Assembly: GCF_043641665.1 (NCBI RefSeq)
Contig: NC_092197.1
Location: forward strand, 13,894,148-13,958,147
DNA from: Enoplosus armatus
Lineage: Eukaryota > Chordata > Actinopteri > Centrarchiformes > Enoplosidae
Direction: 5' to 3'
DNA length: 64,000 bases
Shown one piece after another: positions 45,201-54,580 of the stretch. Position 1 is the first letter of the stretch, and every line of letters begins with the position of its first letter. The notes below the pieces were generated by a model. It was not told the DNA's origin. It made no database searches and worked only from the letters and a program-made list of their open reading frames with translations. Both the position numbers and the translations under genes were made by a program.

Positions 45201-48200
45201 TTTTGAATGTGCCATTTCATTTTCATTAGCTGATATGACCCATTTATGATGCATAAATCAAGTGTATCAACTCAGTTTAAAACTAATGAGGTTTTCAGAG
45301 TCAGTTGCAGGTATGGGTTTCTTCAGTCATACATCATGCTGTAATTTTAAGGTACATTAAGATACTTTTCCACAGCAATAGATCTTCTGTGATTTTTGGT
45401 ACCAATAAGGAAGAGCTCCTATCCCATTTCATTATGTCTGAATAGGGCTTCACATAGAAATAAGAAATGAAATAAACAAAATGTATGGACATTATGCTGG
45501 GTGTTAAACCTACATATGAGCAGAAATGCTGTCTAATACAGTGAAATGTATTTTAACCTCTGAAGCACAATGAATCTGTGCACCTGCTTTCACAGGCAGC
45601 CAGACCAAATGCCCCTCTCACCTTTACCAGTGTGGCAGCCGGGAGTGTGTGGACCCCCGCCTGGTGTGCAACGGCTTCACCAACTGTGCCGACCGTTCAG
45701 ATGAGGGCGCGGGATGCGCTCAGCGCAACTGCTCCAGCCCATCAGCTCCTCAGTGCGACCACCACTGTGTCAGCACCCCAGATGGGCCGGTCAGTAAAGA
45801 ACAGATGTGTATGCCATGTTTTTTCACTCCAAGGCTGTTGGCACTGCTTTGTCCCAAACTTTACATCAGTATGCTTTCATGGAACAGCAAGTAAGCTACT
45901 CTTGGCGCAAATTCTAGTTTGAGTTGTAACTCTTGTATTTATTTATAGGTCACAGCTAAAGAAACATGTACACAACATTTTCATTCGATTTGCATATGAC
46001 TGTGCACCAAGCTCACCCCTGCTTGCCTTGAAAGTGTCTTTTTTCACCCTCATTTTTGCAGAAGTGTTACTGTGCTGCAGGGTTCGGACTACACTCCAGT
46101 GCTGTGTCTTGTGTGGACATTGACGAGTGTAATGCAATGCCACATGCCGTATGCAAACACACCTGCCTGAACACCCGTGGGTCCTACATCTGTCATTGCC
46201 ACCCCGGCTTCTACCTGGAGCCTGACAACATTAGCTGCAAGACCAAAGGTACTGTAGGTCTCTGCTTGCATTCTGTGTGTCATGTGAATGTAATGCTTTT
46301 TAGCAGCTGACTGTAAATTCTTGGATCTCGGAGAACTCTCAACTGTTGGTGGTTCCTGTGCTCAATCGCATTATTGTCAGTATAACTTTACATATACTAA
46401 CATATACTTCAGATATGGAAAAGAGAAAAATTTGAAAGCTCTTGTGCTAAAAAGTAGGGGATTTATTTATATTTGTTTCCAAAATGATCTTTGCTCTCCA
46501 GTTTTTGTGCCGTTATATTGGTCTTTGTCACTCGCTCTGGAAAAAGACCCAGAACAACTTACTGGTCGAGTTTCCATCTCCAGACGAGCCGTTGCTTCTG
46601 GCGTCTGTGCAGTCGGAGCTGTTGCTACTGGGAGTCCACAGTAGCACCTTGCATCTTCTGTCCTCTGCCAATCGACCCGTCTTCTCGCTGGATTATCACT
46701 GGGCCCAACAGAGAGTTTACTGGCTGAGCCCCGACTACCAGAGCATCCGCTGGGCGGACATGAAAAGTTCAAACAACAAAGGGACACTTATCAAAGGTAG
46801 GGCTGTCACAGGAGCTCTAACAGTGTAATGAGGTCATGTCTGGGTGGTTCACTAAACCAACAAGATTTGAATAAAATGATAAACTAAATGGGATGAATGT
46901 GATTGATTTAAGACACCCAACAAAATAATTTGGGGAGTTCAGACTGTAAACCTAATTTTTGTTACAGGAGTGAAGTCAGATTTTATCGCTGTGGACTGGG
47001 TTGGTAAGAACCTGTACTGGGTGGATGGGCTGGTGGGCCAGATTCTGGCTGTGAAGCTCAGCGATGCCACAGTGAGATCTCAGGACTACACTGTGGTCTT
47101 GGGTGAAGATCTGGAGCAACCAAGCTCATTGGTCTTGCTGCCACACAGAGGGTAAAAAAACCTGGTTTGCTCCCAATTTCAACCCCGAAATCTTTCATCA
47201 TTACATGTATTACATGATCAACATTTTCAGGTTGATGCTTTGGTCGGAGATCGGCAGCACCCCTCAGATCGAGCGGTCTGGGATGGACGGTTCAAAGAGG
47301 AAGGTGTTGGTGAGCCGAGGCTTGAGCTGGCCAGTCAGTCTGGCCTACGACCTCCTGGACAACAGGGTGTACTGGGCCGATGAGAAGCTGCGCTGCATCG
47401 GCTCGGCCTCTCTGGATGGAGACAACGTCAAGGTAAACGCCGTCAGCTTATGGAAAAGTTTTCCTCAAATGATGCTACAACTTTGAGAATTTAATTTTGT
47501 TGTAGACTGTCTGCTGGTGAACGGTGACACTCTCTTCTCTCACTAGATCCTCCAGTTAGCCGAAACACCAAGCCCTTTCTCTGTGGCCGTCTTCAATGAC
47601 AGAGTCTTCTGGTCCGACACGAAAAGAAGAACCATCCGCTCAGCTGACAAAAACACCGGCAAAGATCAAAAGGTCATTCTGAAGAGACCAGGGCAGCCAT
47701 TTGGACTGAGAGTGAGTCTTCAACTTCTAATAGTGTGGTTGTAACTCCAGAGGAGCATTTTTATTAAATACATCACTGTTGGCTGTAACCATGAATATCT
47801 AAGAAGTTGCAAGGTTTAAATGAAATTAGTAGTATCTGGGCAGAAAGACCAAAGCGTGTAAAGTCACAGCTATGATACGTTTTGTGTTTCCTCTCTCCAC
47901 AGCTGATGCATGCCCTTTCCCAGCCAGTTATATCCAGCCCCTGTGACCAGCTACAGTGCACCCACCTCTGCCTGCTGGCCCCGGCAGTGAGAGGCAGGTC
48001 TGGAGCACCGGGAGCACCGGGATCACCGGGAGCTCCAGCTGTGAGGGGGCCTACGGCAGTTTGTCGATGCCCAAAGGGGCTGCTACTTTCCAAGGACAAG
48101 ATTACTTGCTCTCTGCCTATGGAGTCAACTTTCATCCTGCTTTTGTCTCATACCACAGTCTATCAGGTGAGTGGTCTCATTGTGGTGTCAAGACCAGCTA

Positions 48201-51200
48201 AGCTGCAGGCCTTTATTCCTGCCAAACACTTCCGACAAACAACTTTGAGAAACAAAGTTCTCCTTTCTATTTGGAGGCCTTTTTCATGAATGCACTTTCT
48301 TGCTTTTCTTCTCTTGCTCACTCATTACCTCTGTTTATCTCACCCTCCTACTACTTGTAGATTTACCTGCACTCCATGCATCGTGATGGTGTAGCTCTTA
48401 AAAAAATGCCAAACAGCCGAGTTTTAGCCCTTCCTGGGGTGACTGAGGCCTCGGGCCTGGACGTGTCCATCCAGGAGCTTTCTCTGTATGTGGCTGATGA
48501 AGGACAGGGATCTGTGGATGTGCTGAAACTGAGCAGCTCCAGGTCGAGACAGGGACTGACACCCTCTGGACAAATCCTAAAGCTGAAGGTAAAGCTGAAG
48601 GCGTAGTCTGCTTTTCAAAGGAAATGGCAATTTCTTAAATCTCGCCAAAAGTGACCCCTGCTATAAAATAGGATCGTAGCATTTACTGTACAGTTACTGT
48701 AGTTGACAAAAAGCCTTGAATGTTGTGTTTCATGACCTTTATCGTTTCCTGGTTTCTTTTAATATATGCACTCTTTGTTTGATTTGCGCTGTTCAATTGA
48801 CAATGGGACAGTTTTTACTTTCAGGTAAGCCTGCGTAAATCACTTTGAACATTTTTGTCTATATCCTATTTTGAAAGAGAGACTTTGATAATCCACTACT
48901 GCTCTACTGTTAAACTATCTTGGACAACGTACATTTTCAGGTGGTTCATGACAGTTAGTGTACTCATATATTCAGCTTCACTTTCCAACGAGCAGTTGTC
49001 CAGTAAAAATTGTCACTCCTTGATGACATTTTAATATTGGAAACTAAACTTCTCCGTCCAACAAGGATGATTCAGTCACGGCTCTGGCAGTTGACTGGGT
49101 GACCTCCAACCTCTACTGGAGCAGCGCAGAGAGGCCTGATCTCCATGTGACCTCCCGCCATGACGGTCACACCACCTCCCTGCTGCAGGGTTCGCTGAAG
49201 GTGAAGTAGGCTTGGCTTCACAGCTCACATTTGTTCTTTTCTGCTCATACATCATCTCCCTCACTCTATTCTTCATGAACAACAAAAAAAATGGCACTGC
49301 AAAGTACAAAATGTCTTTCTCAAAATTGTCGTATTTGATAACCATAGTTGGATTTTCTCAGGAGTCTTTATCCTGTAAATTGTTGGTTAAAGTAAACAAA
49401 ACAGTGTTGTATTAACTGTGTAAAAGTCCAGGATCCAGGACATCCAGGACATCCAGGACCTCTGATGTACAACAAGGCAGTATATGTATATGCCCCGTTC
49501 ATTTCTTGCCTCAAGACACACTTTTTTTTTCAATGTTATTTTCTTTTCCTGGTTAATTTAGTCCTGGTCTTCTTTGACCTTTCAGAGCACCACATCCATT
49601 GCACTGCACCCCCCCTCGGGACGACTTTGCTACACAGCAATAGTTGCGGCAGGTGGGAAGAGCCAGACAGAGGTGGCCTGCGCCTGGATGGATGGCCGTA
49701 ACAAAGCGCTGCTGTGGAGGAAGTCGAGCATCCCCACCTCGCTGGTCTTTTCAAACCAAGGAACCATGATCTACTGGGCTGACACAGGTGAGGGGTGAAA
49801 AGTCTCATACCTGATGCGTTAATAGAACATGTTTTTGCTGGCTTGCTTCTGCCTGTGTGTACCTGTCTGATTACTCTTTTCCTCCAGGTGAAGGCATAAT
49901 CAGCTCTATTGGAGTGGATGGAACAGGATATAAACAGTACAAGACAGGGCCAGGTCTGCTCATGTCCTTCACACATACTGAGAACATCCTCCTCTGGGTC
50001 ACCCTGGACAAAGGTAAGGATGGAAGCACTGTTTGTTTTAGTGTCTTTTTTTAGGCTAGGGTTAGGAGCAACACATCAAACACCCACGGTGTCTTTGGAC
50101 TAAGTCTCAGGGCTTGGTGTATTCTTTCTGTTCCACTTTAATAACCCGTTCAGTCGTGCTTGTGGAATTTAATTCCTAGTACATCTTAATTTCATCCATC
50201 TTTATCCCCTTCAGGCAGCAGATGGCATCACAGACTAATGTACCAATTTATTATTCAGTCAAGCTCTTCTAAGCAGTCTGTACTTTTAGACTTCTTTAAA
50301 TGTCCACTTGTAATCACTTCTCTCCATCAGGCTGGTTATAGTTTCTTCTTGTGTCTGTTTCCAAACTGTGTAGAAGTAACCAAACTGTGGTTCAGTGACG
50401 GTCTCCAGCCTAACCAACTGTGGTTTGAGACAAAGACCAGCGTGTTGGAAGCCAGAGCCTACAGCAGCGACAGTCAGTCTGGTAGGTCTATCGTGCTTTG
50501 ATTCGACGGGTTGAGTAAAAAGCGGTCAATAGTAAAGCTACAATCTGCAACAAGGAGGCATGCAGAGTCAGCCGAACAACTAGTCAGGAAAATAACAGCT
50601 TTCACGCAGGTAAAAGGAAACCTGCAGGGATGACTAGAAAGCTACGGCAACATACACAATCTGTACTGAAAGCTGTCCTCTATGTACTGCACACTGGGGT
50701 TGGTTGGAGACATGAGGAGCAGATTAGCAGACAGGTAGCAGACAGCTGATCTCAACTGAGGTGACACAAATGGCCGCTAGATGGCAGGTGAGGCGTGACA
50801 GGATGTAGAAAATTCCTGAACATTCCTGTGAATGCTAGGAATCTGAAAAGTGAGACCGAGCAGGTCTCACTGTGACACAGATAAAGCAATGAGACCACAA
50901 GAGAAATATACAATAGTGTAAAACAACATAAAGCTAAATAAAATACTTCAAATCACAAAGTCCAAAGGAGGACAAAACTAAACTAAAAACAGTTTAACAC
51001 TTCAGTTGCAAAAACATGGCTGGCTTTAAACACTTATATAACGTCCGGTTTTGCAGGTAATTTGCAAAGTCTTGTCTCTTAATTTGTAAAACAGAAACAC
51101 ACCAAACCAGGAATTGCACCACCTGCACATATTTTTCACATATTTTCACCTCAACTTTGCCTTCTGTTTCTGAATGCAGGAAGCAGAAAAGGTGTGTTAT

Positions 51201-54200
51201 CAGACACTCTGGGCTGAATGAAAAGACTCACTTAAGCTCTGTTTGAGTTGAATAGATGGCAGAGTGATGTGATACCTGCAGAGAGATGGGGCTTGGCAAG
51301 CTGTGGGAGATCCCAGTCTGTTAATATGTGGGCTGCAGTGGGACAACACTCCTTGCTTCTTCTCTTAACCTGTCGCACACTCTTGCAGTCTAGGCAAGCA
51401 TGCAAAAATGCTGTTTTCAAAGCAAAGTTTGTTGTCTTTATGTTGATAACTAAGATGAATATACTGTATGTAGGCACACATAATCACTGCAGGTTTTGTA
51501 ACCAAATATGCTTTCCCTCTCATGACATAATATATCTACAACAGGGGCTACAATTACTAATACAAATACTGATCATTTACAGTATAATGTTATTAACACC
51601 AACTTCATGAAGTTCTTCAAAGCAGCATCTGAATCCAAGATACACAGCCAGCCAGACTACTTTGGGACCAACTGAAAAGACCAATCATATTGTAACCTTG
51701 TAAGACAAACTCTCGTGCTAGAATAAAGTCAGTTATCGGTTAATGCAATTTCAAAACTAGAATAGAAATGATAGTGTGGATATGCACAGTGACAGTGATA
51801 AATACTGGGAATCTTTGAAGAAGACGGTGAAAATGTGTCTTTTTCAAGAAAAATAATTTGACTTAAACTGTATTGATGAAACAAGAGTTTTTGGTAGTTG
51901 AAGAAAAGAAGAAAATAACTTTTTTTTTTAAAGTAAAAATCAAGTGCACATGATAACTTTTTCCTGTATAAAACCCAATGTCACAAATACAGCGAAGAGG
52001 AGCCAGATAAATCTACGTCTAATGGGCACAAAAGCTTCAATATTTGCACAATATTTCAAAACAATGTCAGTATTAATTTGCGCACATCCAGAAGCCCATG
52101 TCCCACTTTCACAGTTATCCATTCGGAGATGTGGACACACCTGTTTCTCATTTCCTGGACACTAACCAGACCAAAGCAAAGCATGTCATTACACACAGCC
52201 ACGAGGCTCTGACTTGTGTATAATAACCATAAGAGACTATTGATTGACGTGAGAGGAGGTCTAATGGAGGATCTGGTGTGCGCCATTGTTATTCCCACAT
52301 TACTGTATGATAACAGTAACCATATGTACACGAGAGCCTATTTACCCACAATAGAACATTCATTATTATGTAAAACTATGTTGAGACACGTTTCTGTTTG
52401 TCTTGTGTCTATAAAATATAAGACAACTTGCATAGAGCAAGCTATCTATATGTTACCACCCGGCTCGCAACATAAAACCAGATGGATTTGGTAGAATAGT
52501 TTATTTATTTGCAAGGAATGAAAGATAATTTGTTTATTTGCTCATGCTTTATTTCAAGTGTGAAAAGCAGTCACTTTAATTTCCTCCCAGAGACGGTAAA
52601 GGATTTCTGTTGCTTAATTTGCTAATCCTCTTTCACCCGTTTCCTCCAGGAACCAATAGCTGCTCCAACAACAACGGCGACTGTGTCCACCTGTGCCTGA
52701 CCTATCCCGGAGGTCGGACATGTAAATGTGGGCGGGGCTTCTACGCTGTCAATGCCACTTCCTGTGCCCCGCTCCCCACCTGCCCCACTGGGGAAGAATC
52801 CTGCTTTGACGGTAACAAGTGTGTCAGCAGCAGCAAGTTCTGCGACGGACATGTGGACTGTCCTGACCAGTCAGATGAACTGGACTGTGAGTTTTCATTT
52901 AAATGAAGAAAGTGAAAAGTGGTTTTAAGTACTCTGTTTTGTTGTGACCCAAATACAAGAATCAGACATTTCAGTCATTGGTCACCTACTTTGTTCAAAT
53001 TTAAGCCTGCGTAACATCCTCTTTTCCACACGTTCTGACCATTATCAGTCTTAATAGGCCCTCTTTTTGTTCATTCTAACTACAGCAATTCCAACATTGA
53101 CTTTCTCTTCAGGTCCAAACACGAACTCTGCCTCCTTCAGGACCAAAGCCAGTGATGGCCGCGCTCCCCAGTCTTCCTCCTCGCTTCACCCCAACGCCCA
53201 AAAGAACTTTGTTCCTTCAGTTAAAGACTCTACATCCTGTGATCTCCAACACTGCCACGGTCACGGCATCTGCATCACAGATGGCAAAGCCACTCGCTGC
53301 CAGTGTTCGGCTGGTTACAAGGGAGAGTTCTGTCAAGAGACAGAAACCGGACAAAGCCATGTGGCTGCGATCCTGGGTGTCTTCTGCCTCGTTGCTATAT
53401 TGATGGCTGCTACTTTTATTTTCGCTAAAAGGTACTGACCATGAGGAAGTGTTTTCACTTCAGCTCATTTCACTGATTGACACTTTGCGCCTGAGAGGAC
53501 AAACTAAACATTGAAATCAGTTGCTGTAGTGTTTGAGAGACATCTACACCACTTAATAGCTATTGTGTGCCGTGTAACTCAGTAGAAAATTAAAATGTGG
53601 CTTTTTTAATCTCATTTCAACAGGAAAGCCTGGGCGTCCATCAGAAGCAGGTCTATAGAGAAAGAAACTCTGATGGCCAACATGGGCCTGCCATGTGAAC
53701 ACTATGATTCAGACTCAGAGGTAAAACAAAAAAGATTCATTTGTATAACTGAGCGGAGATTCATTTAAGAATATGTACCATTAATGTGACTTCTTTATAT
53801 GCTAAACCAGCTGGTTAATTTGACAATTGACTAATCTGTTTACTCCTATTGGTCACCAATATGACATCCAGTCATAAATGTGGAGACAAATCACAATGTT
53901 TAAATACTAATGTTTCTGATAAACATGTAACTCCGACTTTAAGGCCCATTCAATATACAGAATGAGCCAATTCCCTTTCTTAAAATAAGTCATCAGTGGT
54001 GTCTCAAAAACTTGCAAGACTTGATAGATTATTTTCCTGTTCCTAACAATAAAGGATGATCATAATATAATGTAATTTATACTACTGACAACAATTTAGG
54101 TCCTCTTAATGCAACCTTGAATGAATAAACATTCCAGAGTAAGTTCATTTTTGTGCTTAAGTGATGATTTCTACGCCTTTTTATATATAAAGCACATTTC

Positions 54201-54408
54201 CTGCGGGGTTTTCTAATTTGTATATAAATTCATACATTTCTAAAGTATATTATGTCTTTATTAGTTGGCAAGATTTCCAATGAATGTTTCTGCTCTGTTT
54301 TATAAATGAAGGGGAATAAATCTGATCTTTTCTTCTCCCCAGGAGCTGGAGTCCCCTGTAGACGTGAAGAACCCCCCGCTAGCATTAAAGTCACTCCAGC
54401 TCAAATAG
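30214..54408 (+). CDS. lrp13: LDL receptor-related protein, single-pass, 47 exons (candidate lrp13)
   Basis: A very large endocytic-receptor gene. My 47 exon joins are phase-consistent and sum to 8931 nt (2976 aa). Order: signal peptide; 4 LDLa; EGF; calcium-binding EGF; YWTD propeller; EGF; YWTD propeller; about 26 LDLa; EGF; calcium-binding EGF; propeller; EGF; propeller; EGF; one LDLa; EGF; transmembrane helix; short tail of about 55 residues. LDLa modules bind ligands such as lipoproteins or vitellogenin at the cell surface, and propellers release them at endosomal pH. LRP1, LRP1B and LRP2 have more propellers and much longer tails with NPxY motifs, so this is another family member. A fish receptor of this general type, Lrp13, works in oocytes in vitellogenin uptake. 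The family is certain; the symbol is a best guess, because the LDLa array here seems longer than I would expect for Lrp13. Confidence 0.85.
31075..32420 (+). CDS. lrp13: lrp exons 2-4: first LDLa cluster (4 modules)
   Basis: Exons 31075-31197 (one LDLa, [13 protein letters not shown] start), 31606-31854 (two LDLa) and 32307-32420 (one LDLa). Each has six cysteines and a CxxGSDE-type acidic end ([29 protein letters not shown]). All exons are phase 1 at both ends, the rule for shuffled LDLa exons. Confidence 0.93.
32559..33090 (+). CDS. lrp13: lrp exons 5-6: EGF and calcium-binding EGF
   Basis: Exon 32559-32678 encodes an EGF module ([12 protein letters not shown]). Exon 32965-33090 encodes a calcium-binding EGF (DLDEC ... 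[12 protein letters not shown]). This EGF pair before a propeller is the standard LDL-receptor arrangement. Confidence 0.93.
33667..35620 (+). CDS. lrp13: lrp exons 7-10: first YWTD beta-propeller
   Basis: Exons 33667-33870, 34351-34519, 34820-34988, 35398-35620. YWTD-class strands: YYWADD, LFWTNQ, LYWISD, FYWVDD, with blade spacing of about 43 residues. The introns have mixed phases (1, 2, 0, 1), as usual inside propellers. The intron after 34988 contains the sequence related to the 25370 MITE. Confidence 0.9.
35985..36104 (+). CDS. lrp13: lrp exon 11: EGF module
   Basis: Encodes a six-cysteine EGF ([12 protein letters not shown] ... FTCACPN ... DGTCE) between the first and second propellers. 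Phase 1 at both ends. Confidence 0.88.
36379..38000 (+). CDS. lrp13: lrp exons 12-14: second YWTD propeller
   Basis: Exons 36379-36597, 37024-37332, 37782-38000. It opens [18 protein letters not shown], the usual first strand, followed by LYWANQ, LYWVSC, ILWLEE and LLWNSK. Later blades are divergent from the YWTD consensus. All boundaries are phase 1. Confidence 0.88.
38347..38916 (+). CDS. lrp13: lrp exons 15-16: LDLa cluster, triplet 1
   Basis: Exon 38347-38493 (one LDLa) and exon 38668-38916 (two LDLa, 249 nt). This is the first instance of a repeating pair: a linker + LDLa exon followed by a 249-nt double-LDLa exon ([12 protein letters not shown] version of the second module). Confidence 0.92.
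39095..42481 (+). CDS. lrp13: lrp exons 17-24: amplified LDLa exon pairs, triplets 2-5
   Basis: Exons 39095-39328, 39419-39667, 40149-40376, 40508-40756, 40905-41132, 41310-41558, 41865-42092, 42215-42481. Four successive pairs of (Ser/Thr/Pro linker + LDLa) and (double LDLa of 249 nt; the last is 267 nt with a longer end). The copies are nearly identical, e.g. [18 protein letters not shown] recurs unchanged in four of them. Twelve LDLa modules in all. The last donor (GAAG|GTTGTT) is weak, but the phase and the next exon agree. Confidence 0.92.
39419..42463. repeat. Tandem genomic duplication inside the lrp gene
   Basis: The segment from exon 39419 through exon 40756 is repeated, introns included, as 41310 through about 42463, offset by about 1.9 kb. 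Intron starts after both copies share GTGAGTTTCTGTAAAAATGC, and the introns before exons 40149 and 41865 share the same AT-rich text with deletions in the second copy. Confidence 0.88.
42778..44444 (+). CDS. lrp13: lrp exons 25-29: LDLa modules with one split double exon
   Basis: Exons 42778-42993 (two LDLa, 216 nt), 43248-43421 (linker + LDLa), 43637-43759 (one LDLa), 43896-44060 (one LDLa) and 44229-44444 (two LDLa, 216 nt). Exons 43637 and 43896 together correspond to one 249-nt double exon of the upstream array, interrupted here by a 136-bp intron. The acceptor of the second half is CACCAAG. Confidence 0.9.
44548..45789 (+). CDS. lrp13: lrp exons 30-32: last four LDLa of the large cluster and start of EGF
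   Basis: Exons 44548-44777 (two LDLa, ends phase 0 at DEK), 44938-45067 (begins NC, completing the previous module, then one LDLa) and 45596-45789 (one LDLa, then the start of an [17 protein letters not shown]). The phase 0 junctions here break the phase 1 pattern of the array. Confidence 0.9.
46062..46248 (+). CDS. lrp13: lrp exon 33: end of EGF and calcium-binding EGF
   Basis: Encodes [10 protein letters not shown] (end of the preceding EGF), then [18 protein letters not shown] and [19 protein letters not shown], a calcium-binding EGF with the Asn/Tyr hydroxylation-type core. Confidence 0.92.
46584..47711 (+). CDS. lrp13: lrp exons 34-37: third YWTD propeller
   Basis: Exons 46584-46796, 46968-47151, 47231-47432, 47547-47711. 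Motifs: [19 protein letters not shown] (first strand), [32 protein letters not shown]. Phases 1, 1, 2, 0, 0. The first acceptor was placed at CATCTCCAG (46583) because only that position restores the phase 1 reading frame. Confidence 0.92.
47903..48166 (+). CDS. lrp13: lrp exon 38: EGF module with collagen-like insertion
   Basis: Encodes the end of a propeller, then [12 protein letters not shown], a run of Gly-Ala-Pro/Gly-Ser-Pro triplets ([12 protein letters not shown], from four 9-bp DNA repeats at 48002-48037) and [16 protein letters not shown]. The triplets sit between cysteines 3 and 4 of the EGF. Phase 0 at both ends. Confidence 0.88.
48002..48037 (+). repeat. Four 9-bp coding repeats (Gly-Ala/Ser-Pro)
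   Basis: GGAGCACCG twice, then GGATCACCG and GGAGCTCCA, in frame within lrp exon 38. Confidence 0.95.
48361..50481 (+). CDS. lrp13: lrp exons 39-43: fourth YWTD propeller
   Basis: Exons 48361-48588, 49066-49200, 49586-49787, 49888-50013, 50374-50481. Motifs: LYVADE, LYWSSA, IYWADT, LLWVTL and LWFSDG. The acceptor at 49065 (CAACAAG) has a weak pyrimidine tract, but phase and homology support it. Confidence 0.88.
49432..49460. repeat. Short ATCCAGGAC tandem repeat
   Basis: Three copies of a 9-bp unit in an lrp intron. Confidence 0.8.
50482..52649. other. Longest lrp intron (2.2 kb)
   Basis: No exon is seen between 50482 and 52649. The sequence is unusually AT-rich in its second half. I recognise no repeat family in it. 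Confidence 0.6.
52650..52886 (+). CDS. lrp13: lrp exon 44: EGF and single LDLa
   Basis: Encodes an EGF ([22 protein letters not shown]) and one canonical LDLa ([20 protein letters not shown], ending DQSDELDC). It ends in phase 1 with a T, so the final Cys is completed by the next exon. Confidence 0.93.
53113..53431 (+). CDS. lrp13: lrp exon 45: stalk, last EGF and transmembrane helix
   Basis: A Ser/Thr/Pro-rich stalk, then an EGF with spacing CX4CX5CX8CXCX8C ([25 protein letters not shown]) and a transmembrane helix ([20 protein letters not shown]) followed by AKR. The donor AAAAG|GTACTGA is in phase 2. The cassette at 59518-59770 repeats this organisation. Confidence 0.93.
53624..54408 (+). 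CDS. lrp13: lrp exons 46-47: cytoplasmic tail
   Basis: Exons 53624-53720 and 54343-54408 (TAG at 54406-54408). The tail is about 55 residues and includes [11 protein letters not shown] (an acidic dileucine-like ExxxLM), an acidic cluster around HYDSDSEELESP, and [10 protein letters not shown]. No intact NPxY motif is present. NPPLA occupies the place where family tails often read NPxYA. Confidence 0.9.
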
Positions 54409-54580
54409 AGCTGGAATGACTTGCATTCTTGCATTCTGAAATGTGGCATCCAGTAAACACCTGGTGGACATTACATTTGCAGAGTTGGTTTCATGACCAC
54501 TCTGAAGACCGCAGAATTTAAACATGCTGATGGAGACAGTCTTTGGTGTAATAAAAGTGGTAAAAGGATGAACCAAAAAC
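54409..54580 (+). other. lrp13: 3' UTR of lrp main form
   Basis: A canonical AATAAA at 54550-54555 lies about 140 nt after the stop and would end a short 3' UTR. Further downstream signals cannot be excluded. Confidence 0.5.

Noticed and set aside
49536..49976. 146-aa minus-strand open frame
   Set aside because: Antisense to the lrp propeller exons at 49586-49787 and 49888-50013.
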